Part shown: piece by piece, positions 61,287 to 64,000 of the stretch
Layout: the number at the start of each line of letters is the position of its first letter
Position numbering within the stretch: the first letter of the stretch is position 1
Assembly (NCBI GenBank): GCA_947373155.1
Contig: CANBWO010000005.1
Span: 28,184 to 92,183 of the forward strand
Direction of reading: 5' to 3'
Length of the DNA: 64,000 bases
Origin: Microbacteriaceae bacterium
GTDB lineage: Bacteria > Actinomycetota > Actinomycetes > Actinomycetales > Microbacteriaceae
The notes under the pieces: model-generated
What the model was told of the DNA's origin: nothing
The model's database searches: none
The model's input: only the letters and a program-made list of their open reading frames with translations
Made by a program: the position numbers and the translations under genes

Positions 61287-61630
61287 TGCAGCCAACCACT
61301 CTGAACTACTTGTTGCCCGAGGATTCGGCCCAACTCAACGATGTGCAAAACTGCGACAAGGTATCCACAAAGAACTAGCCATTTGATTACTTTTGTGTGT
61401 GTAGGTCTCACATCAAAGTTCGGGTTCATTTGCCCACGACGTTGCGCTAAGAGATCCCAGGCCATGGTTCCTGTTATCCCCAGAGGCGTCAAAAGATAGC
61501 CAAGGACAAAGTAGAGGTTGTTGGCGAGTTGATATCTAAGTAGATAGAGCGCGAGACTCACCACGAGAAGGATTAGCGCTGTCACCAAAGGCAGAATTGT
61601 TGCACGTCTTATGGTCGAACTCACAGACAT
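61283..61630 (-). CDS. Small three-helix membrane protein, first gene of the tubulin-VWA operon
   Basis: 115 aa with three hydrophobic helices (about 10-30, 38-60, 83-105) and a polar loop QRRGQMNPNFDVRPTHTK. GGGGAGG lies one base before the ATG, which is too close, and seven bases before a GTG two codons later (61624), so the GTG may be the real start. ATGA overlap with the VWA gene means tight coupling. Family not recognised. Confidence 0.6.
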   Translation of the reverse strand: MSVSSTIRRATILPLVTALILLVVSLALYLLRYQLANNLYFVLGYLLTPLGITGTMAWDLLAQRRGQMNPNFDVRPTHTKVIKWLVLCGYLVAVLHIVELGRILGQQVVQSGWLQ

Positions 61631-61874
61631 GCCTCCCCTGACATAAATGTGAACTGCTAGTGGTCCATTCCAATTGAAGAAAATAACCAGAGTACCGCTG
61701 TAACACAGTCACATTGAGTGCCAATCTAGCGAAATCGGGGATTGGTATTTGCCTTCTTGGGCGCTCCTAGGGTTATTTATTTTTAATAGATGCACATGTA
61801 CGTTTGCCCGAGTGGGCCTTTCCAGAGTTGCACGTAGCCTGATAATCGATTTGACGTCCGTGGGGGTATGCATT
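61631..61874. promoter_or_regulatory. Divergent control region of the tubulin-VWA operon and UPF0114 gene
   Basis: 244 bases between the two divergent starts. It contains the imperfect dyad TGTAACACAGTCACA (61699-61713) and AT-rich stretches, including TTATTTATTTTTAATAG near 61775-61790 on the plus strand. No promoter with good hexamers and spacing stands out. Coding upstream of 61875 in the UPF0114 frame is unlikely (Cys-rich, no homology). Confidence 0.45.
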
Positions 61875-62528
61875 ATGGAAAAGCGTTTGGGAGCCTGGCT
61901 GCAGGAGACCGTAGAAAACCTGATTTTCTGGTCCCGTTGGTTGCTGGCACCTCTTTATGTCGGTCTGGTAATCTCACTCTTTGCTCTGGTGGTGAAGTTC
62001 GGTTTCGAAATCTGGACCTTAGTTAGCCACATTTCCGAACCAGACACTCACACCTTTGTATTAGACCTTCTAGCTCTGCTAGATCTGGTGCTCCTAGGAA
62101 ACCTGATTTTGATCGTCCTATTCGCAGGTTACGAGAACTTCGTATCAAAGATTGATGCGGCCGAAGACAGCGTAGACCGCCCTTACTGGATGGGTACGGT
62201 TGATTTCTCAGGTCTAAAAATTAAGTTAATCGGATCGCTGGTCGCCATCTCGGTAATTGAGCTGCTCAAGGACTTCATTTCGCTATCTTCGCACCCGAAG
62301 GATATTCCAGTCACTGCAATTTTTTGGCAGGTACTTATCCACCTAACATTCGTAGTTTCCGGTGTTCTATTTGCTGTGATGGATTACATTTCAGACAGCC
62401 GAGTGCTTCGTACTCTTGAACTTCACAAGCTTGGAGGCAAACATCATGATGCCGATCAGGTTTCCAAAGCGATTGAGCAAGACCTCGAAAAAGAAATCTC
62501 TAACGCAAAAGCACGTAAGGCTATTTAG
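61875..62528 (+). CDS. UPF0114 (YqhA-like) membrane protein
   Basis: 217 aa from ATG 61875 (MEKRLGAWLQETVENLIFWSRWLLAPLYVGLV), the point where family similarity begins; the open frame extends upstream without support. Four hydrophobic helices. The C-terminal about 35 residues (LHKLGGKHHDADQVSKAIEQDLEKEISNAKARKAI) are an added charged helical tail compared with the about 165-aa E. coli YqhA. Function of the family is unknown. Confidence 0.78.
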   Translation: MEKRLGAWLQETVENLIFWSRWLLAPLYVGLVISLFALVVKFGFEIWTLVSHISEPDTHTFVLDLLALLDLVLLGNLILIVLFAGYENFVSKIDAAEDSVDRPYWMGTVDFSGLKIKLIGSLVAISVIELLKDFISLSSHPKDIPVTAIFWQVLIHLTFVVSGVLFAVMDYISDSRVLRTLELHKLGGKHHDADQVSKAIEQDLEKEISNAKARKAI

Positions 62529-62574
62529 TTTGTAAGGTCCTTCGGTCTGCAGACTTTAGGAAAAGGAACTTGGG

Positions 62575-62910
62575 ATGACCCTCCACATCGAGCTATTCAC
62601 GGGAGAACCTGAACTCGAGTTCAGAAAACTCGGAAAAGTCAAAGTCAAAGTTGCAGCAGCGACTAACTTTTCAAAAACACCCACCATCGAGGACGTCAAC
62701 TTTAAGCTTCAAGAAGCTGCAAGTAAGTTAGGTGCGACCGGGGTTATCAACATCCAGTACACGCGAGGTATTTCTGCTATGTCGTGGCGAGCCCTATACG
62801 CAGAGGGTGAAGCTGTAGTTTTCGAATCGACAGACTACCCTTGCCCGGTTTGTGCTGAACAAATAAAAAAGGCTGCAAAGAAGTGCCGCTTTTGTGGTGC
62901 TGAACTGTAG
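62575..62910 (+). CDS. YbjQ-like small protein with C-terminal zinc ribbon
   Basis: 111 aa. Residues about 35-83 (FKLQEAASKLGATGVINIQYTRGISAMSWRALYAEGEAVVF) resemble the heavy-metal-binding/YbjQ or DUF4156 type of fold. The end CPVCAEQIKKAAKKCRFCGAEL is a rubredoxin-like zinc ribbon with two CxxC pairs. Follows the UPF0114 gene by 46 bases. Function unknown. Confidence 0.6.
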   Translation: MTLHIELFTGEPELEFRKLGKVKVKVAAATNFSKTPTIEDVNFKLQEAASKLGATGVINIQYTRGISAMSWRALYAEGEAVVFESTDYPCPVCAEQIKKAAKKCRFCGAEL

Positions 62911-62930
62911 CTGTAAACAGCCCGTAGTTT

Positions 62931-63578
62931 TCATTCGAGATTCCAGTTGAGGACATCTGCTGCATCTACAGCGCAACCGTCATAGGCGCTATCAGCAATC
63001 AAAACTATTCCGTCCCCGTAATCGTCAGACCCATACCAGTAATAACCTGTTACCCAGTCGAATGATCCACCCTCGGCTTCGTGGATAGCCGTTGCTTCAT
63101 CTTCGAATTTCCAAACAGCACAATTGGTTCCGTCACTTGCTGATCCAAGGTAATCAGCAAGGGAAGGTATTCCGCTTAGGTTGGCAATTTTATCCACTGA
63201 CCAAGAAGTCGATCCAGAAGCATTTAGGGCACTGAATATGTCCTCGGTTACTGGAAGAGGCTCGACAGGAACCGCAGGACTTTCTTGATTTGCGTTGCTT
63301 GAACTACCGTCATAAACATAGGCAATACAGCCCTCTACGTAATCAGAAGCCTCGGTTTCGCTTGAAGTTACATATTCATATGTCTGCAAAGTTTGGCAAT
63401 AAGCATAGGCTTCCGCGAATGAGCTCTGAGGCTCTGCCGAGATGCTAGCTTGGGCATCGTAACCCGCTTGCCAGGCTTCCGAAACGCTTGCCCCGGCATT
63501 GGCCGTTGTTGAACACCCCGTCAACGCCGCACAACAAAGCACAGCCGACAAACCTGCTACTAATAGCCTTATTTTCAA
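62931..63578 (-). CDS. Putative lipoprotein
   Basis: 215 aa, TTG start (reads KIRLLVAGLSAVLCCAALTGC). Lipobox LTGC with Cys22 as the lipidation site. The mature part is acidic, Ser/Ala/Tyr-rich with about six cysteines and a repeated YGSDDYGDG-like acidic Tyr/Gly segment. GAGGGG lies 11 bases before the TTG; no ATG is available nearby in frame. Convergent with the zinc-ribbon gene. Family not recognised. Confidence 0.65.
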   Translation of the reverse strand: MKIRLLVAGLSAVLCCAALTGCSTTANAGASVSEAWQAGYDAQASISAEPQSSFAEAYAYCQTLQTYEYVTSSETEASDYVEGCIAYVYDGSSSNANQESPAVPVEPLPVTEDIFSALNASGSTSWSVDKIANLSGIPSLADYLGSASDGTNCAVWKFEDEATAIHEAEGGSFDWVTGYYWYGSDDYGDGIVLIADSAYDGCAVDAADVLNWNLE

Positions 63579-63703
63579 GCCCGGTTACCCCTCATCCTTC
63601 TTGTTAGTTGGACTCTAGGTGAAGGGTTTAGACTCCGCTACGGGCAATTTGGAAATATGTACCCATAAAATTCTGTGCCCGAGATTTTCTGGGTCAGTGC
63701 CTG

Positions 63704-63831
63704 GCCGAGTGGCCTTAACTCGGCGGCGAATAAAGTACTCCAGAAATAAGAAAACCGCCGACCTAGCGGGTTCCCAGAGCTAAATCTGGAGTCCAACTAA
63801 ATCGGCGGTCTCGGTCTAGCAACGCCTTGCT
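63704..63831 (-). other. Hairpin-rich non-coding stretch downstream of tRNA-Ser
   Basis: The stretch holds four structures. GCCGAGT/ACTCGGC (63704-63724) has a 7-base loop. ACCGCCGA/TCGGCGGT (63754-63761, 63802-63809) encloses CCAGA/TCTGG (63774-63789) and on the minus strand is followed by TTTTC. AGCAA/TTGCT (63818-63831) lies nearest the tRNA. The nested element looks like a small structured RNA or a terminator-ended hairpin on the minus strand. No protein is credible here. Confidence 0.45.
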
Positions 63832-63834
63832 TAA

Positions 63835-63863
63835 GGAAAAAAGACCAGCGTTAGCTGGTCTTT
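63835..63863 (-). terminator. Intrinsic terminator after tRNA-Ser
   Basis: AAGACCAGC / GCTGGTCTT with a 4-base loop (63841-63862), followed on the minus strand by six T. It is 5 bases from the tRNA 3' CCA. Confidence 0.88.
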
Positions 63864-63867
63864 TTCG

Positions 63868-63957
63868 TGGCGGTGCCGGTGGGATTTGAACCCACGGTGG
63901 TCTTTCAACCACACATGTTTTCGAGACATGTACCTTCGGCCGCTCGGACACGGCACC
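63868..63957 (-). tRNA. tRNA-Ser (anticodon CGA)
   Basis: Minus strand: acceptor stem GGTGCCG/CGGCACC with discriminator G and encoded CCA (63868-63870). The anticodon loop is CTCGAAA on a CATGT/ACATG stem, giving anticodon CGA, which reads UCG. A long variable arm (GTGGT...ACCAC) identifies the Ser class, and the T-loop GGTTCAAATCC is conserved. Length is 87 nt plus CCA. Confidence 0.95.
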
Positions 63958-64000
63958 GTGGGAAAGTTTACTACAGCGCGCAGAGCCGCCGCCACCCAGG

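Noticed and set aside
50484..61630. A known defence system (BREX, Ter/VWA-MoxR type)
   Set aside because: No MoxR ATPase, helicase, nuclease, methylase or kinase motif is visible in the six genes.
61699..61713. CRP-like operator TGTAACACAGTCACA
   Set aside because: The half-sites are separated by 5 and not 6 bases and there is only one copy; left as an unexplained dyad.
63763..63951. Protein-coding frame across the tRNA region
   Set aside because: It reads through tRNA-Ser and its terminator; such translations are common false genes.

Overview
The window is a chromosomal segment of an actinobacterium, most likely Micrococcales/Microbacteriaceae and possibly one of the small-genome freshwater ('Luna'-type) lineages. 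This rests on gene order (rplM-rpsI-glmM-coaA-glmS-acpS-alr-tsaE-tsaB-rimI/tsaD; rpoB-rpoC-rpsL-rpsG-fusA-tuf-S10-spc-alpha), on -10 elements of the TAGGCT/TAGACT/TAGGAT type, and on moderate GC content judged by eye. The genus assignment is inference; no 16S gene is present.

Layout. 1-2.9 kb: the end of a branched-chain amino-acid ABC transporter (livG, livF) and a convergent substrate-binding protein. 3.0-7.1 kb: rarD, groES under a CIRCE operator, a SAM methyltransferase, a DUF4190 protein and an SGNH protein. 7.2-16.5 kb: cell-wall precursor, CoA/ACP and t6A tRNA-modification genes (glmS, glmM, alr, acpS, coaA, tsaE, tsaB, a rimI-tsaD fusion), then rpsI and rplM. 16.7-33.9 kb: the alpha, spc and S10 ribosomal clusters with truA, rpoA, infA, map, adk and secY, all on the minus strand. 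33.9-47.4 kb: an SGNH gene, tuf, fusA, rpsG, rpsL, rpoC and rpoB. Several core promoters share one design, a TTGACC-like -35, an 18-nt spacer and a TAG..T -10.

47.6-63.6 kb is the accessory region. It holds a PH-like protein, a RHH/PIN toxin-antitoxin pair with a large operator, two membrane-protein genes, and a tight six-gene minus-strand operon (50.5-61.6 kb). That operon encodes a small membrane protein, a secreted/membrane VWA protein with an intact MIDAS, a giant tubulin/FtsZ-like GTPase-fold protein, two large proteins I do not recognise, and a PH+SHOCT protein. I regard it as the most interesting system here: a candidate envelope-spanning cytoskeletal or membrane-remodelling machine. 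Divergent from it are a UPF0114 membrane protein and a zinc-ribbon protein. A lipoprotein gene follows, then a hairpin-rich stretch and tRNA-Ser(CGA).

Other notable points are an RpoC with substitutions in the near-invariant bridge helix and an insertion in the trigger loop, low-complexity Ala/Lys/Glu tails on many ribosomal proteins (extreme in L15), hairpin-rich leaders in the alpha operon, a perfect 16-bp hairpin between rpsG and fusA, and a strongly over-represented palindromic octamer CATCGATG (24 copies found by eye).
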